Shown: positions 8,388-18,640, numbered from the stretch's first letter. The stretch: DNA of 64,000 bases from Adhaeribacter swui (GCF_014217805.1 NZ_CP055156.1:2982585-3046584); one strand, 5' to 3'. A program made the numbers and translations. Notes: generated by a model not told the origin, from the letters alone.

Positions 8388-10115
8388 CTACACGCCTATT
8401 AATAACCGCATTGGGTCTTCCAGCAATTCTTTTACGCGTACCAGGAAGCTTACTGATTCACGACCGTCGATGATGCGGTGGTCGTACGATAAGGCGACGT
8501 ACATCATGGGGCGAATAACTACCTGGTCGTTGATGGCGATAGGGCGGTTAACGATGTTGTGCATACCCAGAATAGCCGATTGCGGCGCATTGATAATCGG
8601 AGTAGACATCATGGAACCGAACACGCCCCCGTTGGTAATTGTGAAGGTACCACCAGTCATTTCCTCAATCGAAATTTTATTTTCGCGGGCTTTCTTAGCT
8701 AAACGCACTACTTCTTTTTCAATGCCATCCAGCGATAAACTTTCGGCATTCCGAATTACCGGCACTACCAATCCTTTTGGCGCTGATACAGCTATAGATA
8801 TATCGCAGAAATCATTAAATACAATTTCGTTTTCTTCCAGTTGCGCGTTTACGGCAGGCCATTCCTGTAAGGCCACGGTACAAGCCTTCACGAAGAACGA
8901 CATAAAGCCCAGGTTTACTTCAAATTTCTCCTTGAACTTATCTTTGTACTTCGCCCGGATGTCCATAATCGGTTTCATGTCTACTTCGTTAAAAGTAGTA
9001 AGCATGGCCGTTTCATTTTTCACGGCTACCAAGCGGCGCGCTACCGTTTTCCGTAAGCTCGACATCCGTTCGCGGCGCTGGTTGCGGTTCCCCGAAGTGG
9101 CCGGAGCAGCAGCGGGTTGCGAAGTTGCTGGCTTAGAAGCTGGAGCCGCCGATTGTGCTGGTGCTGCCGGAGCAGCAGGTTTTGCCTGGGTGCCTATAGC
9201 ATCTTCTTTTGTTATGCGGCCATCCCGACCGGAGCCCACTACATCGGTAGCATTAATGCCTTTTTCAGCTAGTATTTTACCAGCAGCCGGCGAAGGAGTA
9301 CCACTCGCGTAGGTTTGAGCGCCACCACTGGTTGCGGCCGCTGCTTGTGCAGGCTGCGATGCTGTGGTTGGGGTATTGGCCGGAGCCGCAGGAGCGCCAG
9401 ATACCGCACCCGTAGTACTTTCGATGGTGCATATAACGGAACCTACTGGTACGGTTTCTCCTTCCGGAGCAATAATATGTAAGGTGCCGGCAACTTCGGC
9501 GGGTAATTCAAAAGTAGCTTTATCGGATTCCAGCTCGCAAATAACTTCGTCCAGGGCTACTACTTCGCCATCTTTTTTGAGCCATTTTGATATGGTTACT
9601 TCCGTAATGGATTCGCCAACTGTCGGAATTTTAATTTCTTTAGTGCTGCCAGCAGCGGTAGCGGCCGCATTACCTACCTGCGGATTATTATTCGTTGACA
9701 CTGGATTGTAAGAGCTTTCGGCAACTGGCGCTTTTTCGGCAGCCGGGGTACTCTGCGGATCCGTGATGGTTTTAGCCTCGGCAGGTTGCGGTTCCGTTAC
9801 GGCACCTCCATAACCAGAGCCACTGCCTTTACTTTCGGCATTTCCGCCACCGGCAGTAGTACCGGTTCCGTTGCTGCTACCGCCATCCTCAATGCTGCAG
9901 AGCACGGTACCAATTGGAATGGTTTCGCCTTCGGCTACTATAATGCGCAATATACCGGCTCCTTCGGCTGGGAGCTCAAAGGTAGCTTTATCCGACTCCA
10001 GTTCACAAATAACTTCGTCCATTGCTACCTGGTCGCCGTCTTTCTTAAGCCATTTGGCAATAGTTACTTCGGTTATCGACTCGCCCACCACGGGCACTTT
10101 TACTTCCAATGACAT
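8388..10115 (-). CDS. odhB: Dihydrolipoyllysine succinyltransferase (E2o), two lipoyl domains
   Basis: The 575-residue core subunit of 2-oxoglutarate dehydrogenase, which moves the succinyl group from lipoamide to CoA. Two lipoyl domains are visible, each with [14 protein letters not shown]; the lipoylated lysines are K43 and K199. Ala/Pro-rich linkers follow, then a peripheral-subunit-binding domain (about 270-310, [12 protein letters not shown] ... [10 protein letters not shown]). The catalytic domain ends with SYDHRIIDG (His546, Asp550). Typical E2o proteins have one lipoyl domain and about 400 residues, so the duplication accounts for the extra length. It lies between sucA and lpdA in one operon. 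Confidence 0.95.
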   Translation of the reverse strand: MSLEVKVPVVGESITEVTIAKWLKKDGDQVAMDEVICELESDKATFELPAEGAGILRIIVAEGETIPIGTVLCSIEDGGSSNGTGTTAGGGNAESKGSGSGYGGAVTEPQPAEAKTITDPQSTPAAEKAPVAESSYNPVSTNNNPQVGNAAATAAGSTKEIKIPTVGESITEVTISKWLKKDGEVVALDEVICELESDKATFELPAEVAGTLHIIAPEGETVPVGSVICTIESTTGAVSGAPAAPANTPTTASQPAQAAAATSGGAQTYASGTPSPAAGKILAEKGINATDVVGSGRDGRITKEDAIGTQAKPAAPAAPAQSAAPASKPATSQPAAAPATSGNRNQRRERMSSLRKTVARRLVAVKNETAMLTTFNEVDMKPIMDIRAKYKDKFKEKFEVNLGFMSFFVKACTVALQEWPAVNAQLEENEIVFNDFCDISIAVSAPKGLVVPVIRNAESLSLDGIEKEVVRLAKKARENKISIEEMTGGTFTITNGGVFGSMMSTPIINAPQSAILGMHNIVNRPIAINDQVVIRPMMYVALSYDHRIIDGRESVSFLVRVKELLEDPMRLLIGV

Positions 10116-10127
10116 AGTTTTCTTTTA

Positions 10128-10229
10128 AATTAGAAATTAGAAATTAGAAATTATGAATGGATTATGAATTAGAAAAGTCATCCTATTTAAAGCAAACAAT
10201 TTCTAATTCATAATTTCTAATTCATAATT
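10128..10229. repeat. Gene-less heptamer palindrome in the sucA-odhB gap
   Basis: The whole 113-bp gap is occupied by the same heptamer family. On the left are AATTAGA at 10128, 10135, 10142 and 10167, and AATTATG at 10149. On the right are TCTAATT (10202, 10216) and CATAATT (10209, 10223). A 15-bp perfect stem (10161-10175 with 10200-10214) encloses a 24-nt loop with no coding capacity. It appears to be an empty or miniature relative of the element at 7957-8384. Confidence 0.85.
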
Positions 10230-13000
10230 TAAATCGCGAATGCTTTTTCGATGAGTTCGCGTTGTTCTTTGTTATGGATTTTAAGGTAACCGGTAGCCGG
10301 CGATGAACTGGCTTTTCGGGCAACCACGTCTTGTAAAATGTTTTTGAAACGTAAAGCCCGTAAAATATAAGCCCAGTAACCCATGTTAGATGGCTCTTCC
10401 TGCGCCCAGTATACCTTCGGATTATTGTATTTACTTAATTCTGCTTCCAGTTGCAGGTGCGGGAACGGATGCAATTGCTCCAAGCGAATGATAGCCACAT
10501 CTTTCCGGTTGTTTTTCTGCTGTTCATCAAATAAATCGTAATAAAATTTACCGGAACATAGAATTACTTTAGTTACCGCACTGGCTTCGGCATACGAATC
10601 GCCAATTACTTCCCGGAAAGAGCCGGAAGTAAACTCAGCTATCGGTGAAACTGCTAACGGATGCCGCAGCATTGACTTTGGCGACATGTTTACTAGCGGT
10701 TTCCGGAACGGTAATGCCAATTGGCGGCGCAACACGTGGAAGAAGTTAGCCGGGAAAGTAATATTGGTTACAAAAATATTGTATTCGGCGGCTAGCTGTA
10801 AAAACCTTTCCGGACGGGCATTGGAGTGCTCCGGCCCCTGGCCTTCGTAACCGTGCGGTAATAACATCACTACGCCGTTCATCCGTTGCCATTTCGACTC
10901 GGAAGGCGTAATAAACTGATCGATCATTACCTGGGCACCATTGGCAAAATCACCGAACTGCGCTTCCCAAATAGCTAAAGCATTGGGGTTAGCCATGGCG
11001 TAGCCAAATTCAAAACCTAAAGCACCATATTCCGAAAGCAAGGAGTTGTAAATACGCATTTTCTCCTGGCTTTCGTCTATGTAATTTAAGCTGTTATAGC
11101 CCTGGTTGGTTTCGGCGTCGTGGAGAACGGCATGACGGTGCGAGAATGTCCCGCGCTGCACATCTTGTCCGCCTAAACGCACAATTTTATTCTCGAGTAA
11201 CAACGAGCCGTAGGCCAGTAATTCACCCGCGGCCCAGTTTAAGGTTTTGGTATTGAAAAACATGTCCTGCCGTTCTTTTAGCAGTTTTTCAATTTGCTTT
11301 AAAGGCTTAAATCCTTCCGGAATGGTAGAAAGTGCTTTACCTACTTTTTCTACTACTTCCTGGCTAATGCTGGTATCCGGCGATTTATCAAAATCTTCGG
11401 GCTTAGAGCGGCGTAATACTTGCCATTCTTTTTCCAGCACCTGGTAGTTGTAAGGCAAAGGCTTTTGTTTTACTAAATTCAGACGGTCTTGCAGCAAATC
11501 ACGGAACTCTTTGTCCATGTTTTCGGCCAGTTGCGCGTCTACTTCGCCCCGGTTAATTAATACTTTATTATAAATTTCCCGTGGATTCGGGTGTTTTGAA
11601 ATCAGATTATATAATTGCGGCTGCGTAAATTTAGGCTCATCGCTTTCGTTGTGGCCATGACGACGGTAGCAAACCATATCCACGAAAATATCGGCCTGGA
11701 AACGCTGGCGGTATTCGGTAGCCACCTGTACGGCGTAAACTACCGCTTCCGGATCGTCGCCGTTTACGTGCAACACGGGCGCATCAATAATTTTAGCTAC
11801 ATCGGTAGAGTAAATGGAAGAGCGGGCATCCTCAAAATCAGTAGTAAAACCAACCTGATTGTTGATTACAAAGTGAATGGTACCACCGGTTTTATAACCT
11901 TCCAGTTGCGACATCTGCGTTACTTCGTACACAATGCCTTGGCCCGCCAGAGCGGCATCGCCGTGAATTAGAATCGGGAGGATTTTTTTGTAATCGTTCT
12001 TGTACATGCTATCAATTTTAGCCCGTACAAAACCTTCTACTACCGGGTTAACGGCCTCTAAGTGCGAGGGGTTAGGCGCCAGTTTTAAATTTACTTTTTT
12101 ACCTGAAGCTGTAGTTACCTCGCTGGAATAACCCATGTGGTATTTTACGTCGCCATCGCCCATGGTTAAATCGGGTACAGCCGTTCCTTCAAACTCGCTG
12201 AAGATTTGTTCGTAGGTTTTTCCCAGAGTGTTTGCCAGCACGTTTAAACGACCGCGGTGGGCCATCCCGATCATTACTTCTTCTACTCCCAGTTCCGAAG
12301 CTTTGTCGATAATAGCATCCAGGGCCGGAATGGTAGTTTCGCCGCCTTCCAGCGAGAAACGTTTTTGGCCTAAAAATTTGGTATGTAAGAAGTTTTCAAA
12401 AACAACGGCTTCGTTTAATTTTTTCAGAATCCGCTTTTTGTATTCCAGAGGTGGGTTAAAATTTAAAAATTCTTTCTCGATTTTATCCCGGAACCAATCC
12501 AGTACTTCCGGATCGCGGATGTACATGTATTCAAAACCAATAGTTTCAGTATAAATTTTATTAAGCGCCGTAATAATGTCGCGCAGCGAAGAAGCACCAA
12601 TGCCAATAGCTTCGCCGGCTTGGAAAACAATATCCAGATCGGCGTCGGATAAACCAAAATCTTTTAAATCCAAAAGCGCTTTCCGGTCTTTGCGCGGACG
12701 TACCGGGTTTGTTTTAGAAAGTAAGTGGGCCCGGCTGCGGTAAGCCTGAATCAGGTTCCGTACTTTTAATTCCCGGTCAATGTCGGAAGTAGAAGTAGCG
12801 GGTGCAGAAGCGGTTTTACTGGAACCATTAGCCGAAGGGGCGGAGTGTCCATTTTCTGACGTATATTTAACGGAGAAATCGTACCCCTCAAAAAACTTAC
12901 GCCAGCCAAAATCTACAGATTCTGGGTCTTGTTGATAGGCTTTATACAGCTCATCAATGTACGATGCGTCTGCATTAGCAATATACGAGAAACTACTCAT
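10229..13000 (-). CDS. sucA: 2-oxoglutarate dehydrogenase E1 component
   Basis: A 923-residue thiamine-diphosphate enzyme that decarboxylates 2-oxoglutarate and succinylates the E2 lipoyl group in the TCA cycle. The N-terminal E1o signature (YIDELYKAYQQDPESVDFGW) is present. So are the substrate and cofactor region GMAHRGRLNVLANTLGK, the diphosphate region HGDAALAGQG, and the C-terminal transketolase-like part (LPHGYEGQGPEHSNARPERF). Length is normal. It heads the sucA-odhB-lpdA operon. The last codons run directly into the heptamer repeat region at 10128-10229. Confidence 0.96.
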   Translation of the reverse strand: MSSFSYIANADASYIDELYKAYQQDPESVDFGWRKFFEGYDFSVKYTSENGHSAPSANGSSKTASAPATSTSDIDRELKVRNLIQAYRSRAHLLSKTNPVRPRKDRKALLDLKDFGLSDADLDIVFQAGEAIGIGASSLRDIITALNKIYTETIGFEYMYIRDPEVLDWFRDKIEKEFLNFNPPLEYKKRILKKLNEAVVFENFLHTKFLGQKRFSLEGGETTIPALDAIIDKASELGVEEVMIGMAHRGRLNVLANTLGKTYEQIFSEFEGTAVPDLTMGDGDVKYHMGYSSEVTTASGKKVNLKLAPNPSHLEAVNPVVEGFVRAKIDSMYKNDYKKILPILIHGDAALAGQGIVYEVTQMSQLEGYKTGGTIHFVINNQVGFTTDFEDARSSIYSTDVAKIIDAPVLHVNGDDPEAVVYAVQVATEYRQRFQADIFVDMVCYRRHGHNESDEPKFTQPQLYNLISKHPNPREIYNKVLINRGEVDAQLAENMDKEFRDLLQDRLNLVKQKPLPYNYQVLEKEWQVLRRSKPEDFDKSPDTSISQEVVEKVGKALSTIPEGFKPLKQIEKLLKERQDMFFNTKTLNWAAGELLAYGSLLLENKIVRLGGQDVQRGTFSHRHAVLHDAETNQGYNSLNYIDESQEKMRIYNSLLSEYGALGFEFGYAMANPNALAIWEAQFGDFANGAQVMIDQFITPSESKWQRMNGVVMLLPHGYEGQGPEHSNARPERFLQLAAEYNIFVTNITFPANFFHVLRRQLALPFRKPLVNMSPKSMLRHPLAVSPIAEFTSGSFREVIGDSYAEASAVTKVILCSGKFYYDLFDEQQKNNRKDVAIIRLEQLHPFPHLQLEAELSKYNNPKVYWAQEEPSNMGYWAYILRALRFKNILQDVVARKASSSPATGYLKIHNKEQRELIEKAFAI

Positions 13001-13420
13001 GAATACTGGTTATTATTAAACGGTTTTCAAATGTAAATACTTTAGTAAAATTTAAAAAATTCGTATTCGCATAAGCAAATATAACTGTAAAACAATTAAA
13101 TACGCGCATAAGTGCAGTTTTGATCTTGCGGGCAACTGGTGCTAATTACGATGTATTTTAAAAATTGTGTTTGCAACAGTTACGGGTTTATACGAATTAA
13201 AACAATCAAGATGAATGCTTTACCGGTAAAATTTGATGATTTTTTTCTAACAAACAACAGGTTTCGGGTAAATTCATCAGGTTGTTTTTTGAATAATTTC
13301 TAACAAAAAATTAGTTGAATTTTAATTAACTGTCTGGCATTACTCATAAAATGCCTATAGTTAGCCGTCTTTTAATTCCAAAACAAAATTTATCTTACGA
13401 AAAAATAAATTTTAAATCGT
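13001..13420. other. Divergent intergenic region
   Basis: This 420-bp AT-rich gap separates divergent sucA and the M49-like peptidase gene. Apart from the two possible -7 elements for sucA, I see no RNA gene, repeat or operator. Confidence 0.5.
13028..13035 (-). promoter_or_regulatory. Possible -7 element for the sucA operon
   Basis: On the minus strand this reads TACATTTG, matching the Bacteroidota -7 consensus TAnnTTTG, 28 bp before the sucA start. A second match (TATATTTG) lies at 13076-13083. Neither has a clear TTTG -33 partner, so the assignment is weak. Confidence 0.35.
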
Positions 13421-15097
13421 ATGAAAAGGGAATATTTTCAAATTCTGTTTTTAATAAGTGCTTTTTATTTATTCGGCTGCAGTAAAAATCAAAATGAACA
13501 GACCGCTGACCAGCAAGCAACTACCTTGGGTTCCGAGACGACACAGGCAACTCCTATTCACAAACGTTTAGGTAAGTATGTGCAGGTAAAACTTACTTCC
13601 GATTTAAACGGATTATCTGCCAAAGAAAAGCAAATGCTGCCTTTGCTGATAGAAGTAGCTCAAATAATGGATGACCTTTTTTGGTACGAAGCCTATGGCA
13701 ACCGCGACTCTTTATTAGCCGCCGTTGAAGATGGGGCTACCCGCAAGTTTGTAGAAGTAAACTATGGCCCCTGGGACCGGTTAGAAAACAATGAACCATT
13801 TATACCGGGTGTAGGACCTAAACCCGAAACAGCCAACTTCTACCCAAAGGATATGACCAAAGCTGAATTCGAAAAGGCAGACTTAAAAGATAAAAAAAGC
13901 CAGTATACTTTTTTGCGCCGTGATGCGCAGGGCAAGCTAATAACGGTGCCGTACCATGTGCAGTTTAAACCCCAAATTGAAAAAGCCGCATCGTTGCTGC
14001 GCCAAGCCGCCGGTTTAGCCGAAGATGCCGGTTTAAAAAAATACCTGACTTTACGCGCCGAAGCCTTGCTCACCGATAACTACCAACCCAGCGACTTAGC
14101 CTGGATGGATATGAAAACCAACAATATTGATTTTGTAGTGGGCCCCATTGAAGTATACGAAGATAAACTGTATAACTACAAAGCCGCACACGAAGCCTAT
14201 GTGCTGGTAAAAGACCAGGCTTGGAGTAAACGGTTGGCAAAATACGCGGCTTTTTTACCGGAGCTGCAAAAAGGGTTACCCGTACCAGCTAAATACAAAA
14301 CCGAAACTCCCGGCACCGACTCGGATTTAAATGCGTACGATGTAATTTATTACGCCGGCGATTGCAATGCGGGCAGTAAAACCATTGCCATAAATTTGCC
14401 AAACGATGAAGAAGTGCAATTGAAAAAAGGTACCCGCCGCTTGCAATTAAAAAATGCCATGCAGGCCAAATTTGATAAAATTATGGTGCCCATTACCAAA
14501 ACCTTAATTGCTCCGGATCAGCAACAACTCGTTAATTTCGATGCTTTTTTTGCCACTACCATGTTCCACGAAGTAGCTCATGGCTTAGGAATTAAAAACA
14601 CCATAAATAAAAAAGGAACGGTGCGCGATGCGTTAAAAGAACAGGGATCAGCGCTGGAAGAGGGGAAAGCAGATATCCTGGGTTTGTACATGATCACCCA
14701 GCTCCATAAGAAAGGCCAGATAGAAGGCGATCTAAAAAGTTATTTTACAACATTTCTGGCGGGTATTTTCCGGTCGGTACGGTTTGGGGCGGCTAGTGCT
14801 CACGGCCAGGCCAATATGGTGCGGTTTAACTTCTTCGAGCAAAATGGCGCTTTTGTACGCGATGCAGCTACCGGCACCTACCGGGTAGATTTTGAAAAAA
14901 TGGAACAAGCCATGAACAAGTTATCCGAGAAAATTCTGACGCTACAAGGTGATGGCGATTATGCGGGAGTAAAACAATTGCTCACCGAGCAAGGCCAAAT
15001 AAGCCCGGAACTACAAAACGACTTAAACCGCCTCGCGCAGGCAGAAATACCCGTTGATGTAGTGTTTGAGCAAGGTAAAGAAGTTCTAGGGCTTTAA
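13421..15097 (+). CDS. M49-like (dipeptidyl-peptidase III-type) lipoprotein metallopeptidase
   Basis: A 558-residue protein with a lipoprotein signal (LFGC, lipid-acceptor Cys20), so probably a membrane-anchored envelope enzyme. The zinc site is HEVAHG (His383, Glu384, His387) with the second acidic motif EEGKAD (about 413-418), the arrangement of the dipeptidyl-peptidase III group. Classical family members have a six-residue HEXXGH; this one has the five-residue HEXXH, a variant known in some bacterial and Nudix-linked relatives. It should cleave peptides, but specificity is not readable. The gene stands alone and ends in a clear terminator. Confidence 0.8.
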   Translation: MKREYFQILFLISAFYLFGCSKNQNEQTADQQATTLGSETTQATPIHKRLGKYVQVKLTSDLNGLSAKEKQMLPLLIEVAQIMDDLFWYEAYGNRDSLLAAVEDGATRKFVEVNYGPWDRLENNEPFIPGVGPKPETANFYPKDMTKAEFEKADLKDKKSQYTFLRRDAQGKLITVPYHVQFKPQIEKAASLLRQAAGLAEDAGLKKYLTLRAEALLTDNYQPSDLAWMDMKTNNIDFVVGPIEVYEDKLYNYKAAHEAYVLVKDQAWSKRLAKYAAFLPELQKGLPVPAKYKTETPGTDSDLNAYDVIYYAGDCNAGSKTIAINLPNDEEVQLKKGTRRLQLKNAMQAKFDKIMVPITKTLIAPDQQQLVNFDAFFATTMFHEVAHGLGIKNTINKKGTVRDALKEQGSALEEGKADILGLYMITQLHKKGQIEGDLKSYFTTFLAGIFRSVRFGAASAHGQANMVRFNFFEQNGAFVRDAATGTYRVDFEKMEQAMNKLSEKILTLQGDGDYAGVKQLLTEQGQISPELQNDLNRLAQAEIPVDVVFEQGKEVLGL

Positions 15098-15208
15098 GTT
15101 AAGTCTTACAGGAGGTCTGGTATCCTGTATTATTAATTATCAAAAAAGACTATTTTAATTTATTATCCGTTCTAATTGAGCCGGATTAAAGCTGATTTTT
15201 TAAATTTT

Positions 15209-15251
15209 TTGTATTGGGGTAAGCCATTGTCTTAAACTTACCCCAATACAA
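15209..15251 (+). terminator. Intrinsic terminator of the M49-like gene
   Basis: A 15-bp perfect stem (15209-15223 with 15237-15251, core GTATTGGGGTAAG) closes a 13-nt loop and is followed by a T-rich run. It lies about 110 bp downstream of the peptidase stop codon. Confidence 0.8.
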
Positions 15252-15392
15252 TTTTCTTTTTACGGATAAAAAGCAGAAACAACTCTGTTGGCCGTAACTT
15301 TCCCCGATGCACCAAAGTAAATGTACCATTAAGCTGTTCGCTTTTTGATAGCTTTCCGGTAGCCTTACTTAGTGCAAACGATCCATTTACCT

Positions 15393-18119
15393 ATGACATC
15401 ATCCAAATTGGCGCTTTCAATTGATTCACAGCTATTACTCCATAATTTGCCCGGGCGTTATCTTATTTTAAATAAAGATTTAACTATTGCCGAAGTTAGT
15501 AATGCCTACTTAAAAGCTACCTTAACCAAGCGAAAGGAAATAGTAAATAAGTACCTATTTGATGTTTTTCCTGATAACCCGGACGCACCGGAAGCAAACG
15601 CTGTACGTAATTTACGGGCATCGCTGGAGCAGGTAATTCAACAAAAAAAAGCGCAGAAAATGCCTGTGCAACGTTACGATATTCAGTTACCGGCAGAACG
15701 TGGGGGTGGTTTTGAGAAGCGTTTCTGGCTAGTAAAAAATCAGCCGATAAAAGATGCCAACGGGGACTTACTATACATTATTCACCAGGTAAAAGACATT
15801 ACCCGCTATTATATTGAAAAGCAAGCCCAACGCCGCAACGAAGAATTGCTGCAAGTGGCCATGCAAATGATTAATGACGTTATCTGGGATTGGGATTTAC
15901 TAAATAACCAGATAAAATGGAGTGATGGCTTTAATATTAAATTTGGTTTTAGCCAGCAAGAAACAGACCCCACCGTAAAATCCTGGTATTCCCGCATTCA
16001 CCCGGAAGATCTAGGGCGCGTTAAGCAAAGCATCTTCAACGTTATTCAACACAACTTAGACGTTTGGAGCGATACGTACCGGTTTAAACGCAAAGATGCC
16101 TCTTACGCCGACATCTTGGACCGAGGCTTTGTGCTCCGGGATGCAAATCAAAAGCCTTACCGCATGATTGGGGCTATGGTGGATATCAGCGATGTTAAGC
16201 AGGTCGAGCAAGAGTTACGGCAAAGTGCGCTTCGGTTTCAAGGTTTAATGGAAACCCTGCCCTCAATGATTTGGACAGCATTGCCTACTGGCGAAGTAAA
16301 TTATTACAATGAGCGTTGGTCGGAGTATTTAGGAGTGCCGGTGAACCAATTATTAACGCAGGGCTGGGCGAGTTACATCCACCCGGATGATTTAGCAACT
16401 ACGCATCGGCACTGGCAGCATGCCATAACTACCGGTACCAATTTAGAAATGGAAAACCGGTGGCGATCTGCTAATAGCCAGAAGTATCGCTGGTTTTTAG
16501 TCCGGGCTGTACCTATTCGCGACGAAAATAATGATATTACTCTTTGGATAGGTTCTCATACCGATATTGAAGTTCATAAAAGTTACCAGGAAGAACTAAA
16601 ACGCCAGGACAAAAAATTACAACGGATATTAAGTCTGGCCCCAGCCCATTTCTGTTTAGTAAAGGGACCCGATTTAATCATTGACTTTGCTACACCCGGT
16701 ATCCAGCGCTTATTTGGTAATCGTGCCTGTGTGGGTTTACCCATTGCCGTGGCCTGGCCCGAAATAGAAGAGCAAGGTTTAACCCGCCTGATGGAGCAAG
16801 TATATACCAATGCCGAACCCTTGGCTTTTGAAGAAATAAAGGTGCTGGTTGATCGTAATAATAACGGGCAGTTGCAAGAAGGATATTTTAATATTACTTA
16901 CCAGCCGTTCCGCGAAGGCCAGGACACCGTAGAAGGAGTATTAATTATGGCGCTGGAAGTTACCAACCAGGTACTAGCCAAACGCCAGACTGAATTATTA
17001 ACGGAACAACTGCGGGCCGAAAAAGAACGTTTTCAGTTTTTAACCGAAGCTATTCCGCAGTTTATCTGGACTACAGACTCGCAAGGCTATCACGAATACT
17101 TTAATCAGCGCTGGATTGATTATACCGGCTACGATGTAGAAGCCAGCAAAGGCACCGAAATGTGGCGCAATTTGTTGCACCCGGATGATCGGGAGCGTGT
17201 GCAGGCCCGCTGGCAACATTCGCTGCAAACCGGCGACTTTTACGAAGTAGAATACCGTTTTAAAAGTAAAACCGGCACTTACCGGTGGTTTTTGGGCCAG
17301 GCCATTCCCATGCGCGATCAGCAAGGCAACATTACCCAGTGGTTTGGCTCCTGCACCGATATAGAAGAGAAAAAACTAGCCGAAGCAGAATTATTGCAGA
17401 TAAATCAGGAACTCCGCAAAACCAACGAAGACCTGGATAGCTTTGTTTACACCGCTTCGCACGATTTAAAATTGCCTATTATCAGCATGTCGCGTATCTT
17501 TAGCGAGTTAACCGAAACGGCGCAGTTTAATACCCCCGATGCCGAGATTCTGGTTTCCATGTTTCACAAATCACTAGATCAGATTCATACTACCATCCGC
17601 GATTTAGCCGACATTGTGGAAGTACAGAAAAACATTGAGTCGAGCCGGGAAAATACTTCGTTTGCCGCTATCACCGACGAAGTAAAGCTCAGCATTCAGG
17701 ATATAATTAAAGAATCACAAGCCCAGATTATCACGGATTTTAGTGCGGCACCTTCTATCTACTTTTCGCGGGTTAATTTAAAAAGCATTATTTACAATTT
17801 ATTGAGCAATGCCATTAAGTACCGTTCGCCGCATCGGGTGCCTGTTGTATATATAAAAACCACCCTGGAAAATGATTTTACGCTCTTAACGATACAAGAT
17901 AATGGTTTAGGTATTAATTTAGACCGGCATAAAGGCAAACTTTTTCAGATGTTCAAGCGCTTTCATAATCATGTAAGTGGCTCGGGCATTGGGCTATACA
18001 TCATAAACAGAATTGTGCAGAATAACGGTGGGCATATTGAAGTCGCTAGCGAAGTAGATACCGGCACTACCTTTAAAGTGTACTTAAAAGATCAAATTGA
18101 CCCTCCTGCAACCGTATGA
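15393..18119 (+). CDS. Multi-PAS sensor histidine kinase
   Basis: About 908 residues counted from the ATG at 15393; a GTG 21 bp upstream is open but less likely. Roughly five PAS folds are strung in tandem, three of them with the typical YRFKRKD / W..PI.DE / WIGSHTDIE or WFGSCTDIE endings. The transmitter follows: phospho-acceptor SHDLKLPI (His690), N-box LLSNAIKYRSP, DNGLGIN and GSGIGLYIINRIV ATP-binding boxes. No transmembrane segment is seen, so it is a cytosolic sensor; the ligand is unknown. The stop codon overlaps the start of a response regulator by 4 bp, which marks the two as a signalling pair. Confidence 0.92.
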   Translation: MTSSKLALSIDSQLLLHNLPGRYLILNKDLTIAEVSNAYLKATLTKRKEIVNKYLFDVFPDNPDAPEANAVRNLRASLEQVIQQKKAQKMPVQRYDIQLPAERGGGFEKRFWLVKNQPIKDANGDLLYIIHQVKDITRYYIEKQAQRRNEELLQVAMQMINDVIWDWDLLNNQIKWSDGFNIKFGFSQQETDPTVKSWYSRIHPEDLGRVKQSIFNVIQHNLDVWSDTYRFKRKDASYADILDRGFVLRDANQKPYRMIGAMVDISDVKQVEQELRQSALRFQGLMETLPSMIWTALPTGEVNYYNERWSEYLGVPVNQLLTQGWASYIHPDDLATTHRHWQHAITTGTNLEMENRWRSANSQKYRWFLVRAVPIRDENNDITLWIGSHTDIEVHKSYQEELKRQDKKLQRILSLAPAHFCLVKGPDLIIDFATPGIQRLFGNRACVGLPIAVAWPEIEEQGLTRLMEQVYTNAEPLAFEEIKVLVDRNNNGQLQEGYFNITYQPFREGQDTVEGVLIMALEVTNQVLAKRQTELLTEQLRAEKERFQFLTEAIPQFIWTTDSQGYHEYFNQRWIDYTGYDVEASKGTEMWRNLLHPDDRERVQARWQHSLQTGDFYEVEYRFKSKTGTYRWFLGQAIPMRDQQGNITQWFGSCTDIEEKKLAEAELLQINQELRKTNEDLDSFVYTASHDLKLPIISMSRIFSELTETAQFNTPDAEILVSMFHKSLDQIHTTIRDLADIVEVQKNIESSRENTSFAAITDEVKLSIQDIIKESQAQIITDFSAAPSIYFSRVNLKSIIYNLLSNAIKYRSPHRVPVVYIKTTLENDFTLLTIQDNGLGINLDRHKGKLFQMFKRFHNHVSGSGIGLYIINRIVQNNGGHIEVASEVDTGTTFKVYLKDQIDPPATV

Positions 18120-18559
18120 GAAAAATAATACCCCTTAAATTAATAATGTTGGTAGACGACGATGATACTACCAATTACCTGAACCATCGTTTATTAACCA
18201 AACTAAATGCTGCTGAAGAAATAAAAGTAATTACCGACGGCGAAAAAGCTTTTGAGTACTTAAGCCTGGCCTGCGATCAGGAAAACAATGCCACGCATCC
18301 TTGCCCGGATTTAATATTAATGGATATTAAAATGCCGGTAATGGATGGTTTTGAGTTCCTGGAAATGTACCAGCAATCCAATCTGGCTTTAAAAAATAAG
18401 GTAACTATTTTAATGCTTACCTCTTCTGCCAGTTTCTACGATTTAGAACGCTTAAAAAAGTACGAAGCGGTAAAAAAACATTATTCCAAAGCCCTCACCG
18501 AATCGGATGTAAAAGAAATACTGGAAGAATATTTTCCAGATCACATTACCCGGCAGTAG
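18116..18559 (+). CDS. Single-domain response regulator
   Basis: A 147-residue receiver domain with no output domain. The acidic pocket (VDDDD, residues 13-17), phospho-acceptor Asp70 in ILMDIKMP, the conserved Thr/Ser in LMLTSSAS and a lysine in HYSKAL are all visible. The ATG overlaps the kinase stop (ATGA), implying translational coupling. It resembles the small Rcp1-type regulators that pair with phytochrome-like or multi-PAS kinases. It probably relays phosphate to another protein. Confidence 0.92.
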   Translation: MRKIIPLKLIMLVDDDDTTNYLNHRLLTKLNAAEEIKVITDGEKAFEYLSLACDQENNATHPCPDLILMDIKMPVMDGFEFLEMYQQSNLALKNKVTILMLTSSASFYDLERLKKYEAVKKHYSKALTESDVKEILEEYFPDHITRQ

Positions 18560-18640
18560 CGCGCCCGGTGTTTTACCCAAGTAGCAAAAAGGTGAATACC
18601 TCCAATCTTATCTGCTTACATTCTAAACCAGTACTGGTTT

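Noticed and set aside
8470-9312. A 280-codon frame antisense to odhB
   Set aside because: It is a shadow of the biased codon use in the catalytic and linker region of odhB; it has no recognisable domain.
10128-10229. Reading the heptamer arrays as a CRISPR or simple microsatellite
   Set aside because: Units are 7 bp without spacers, and they are arranged as inverted arms around a unique centre, not as one uniform tandem run.
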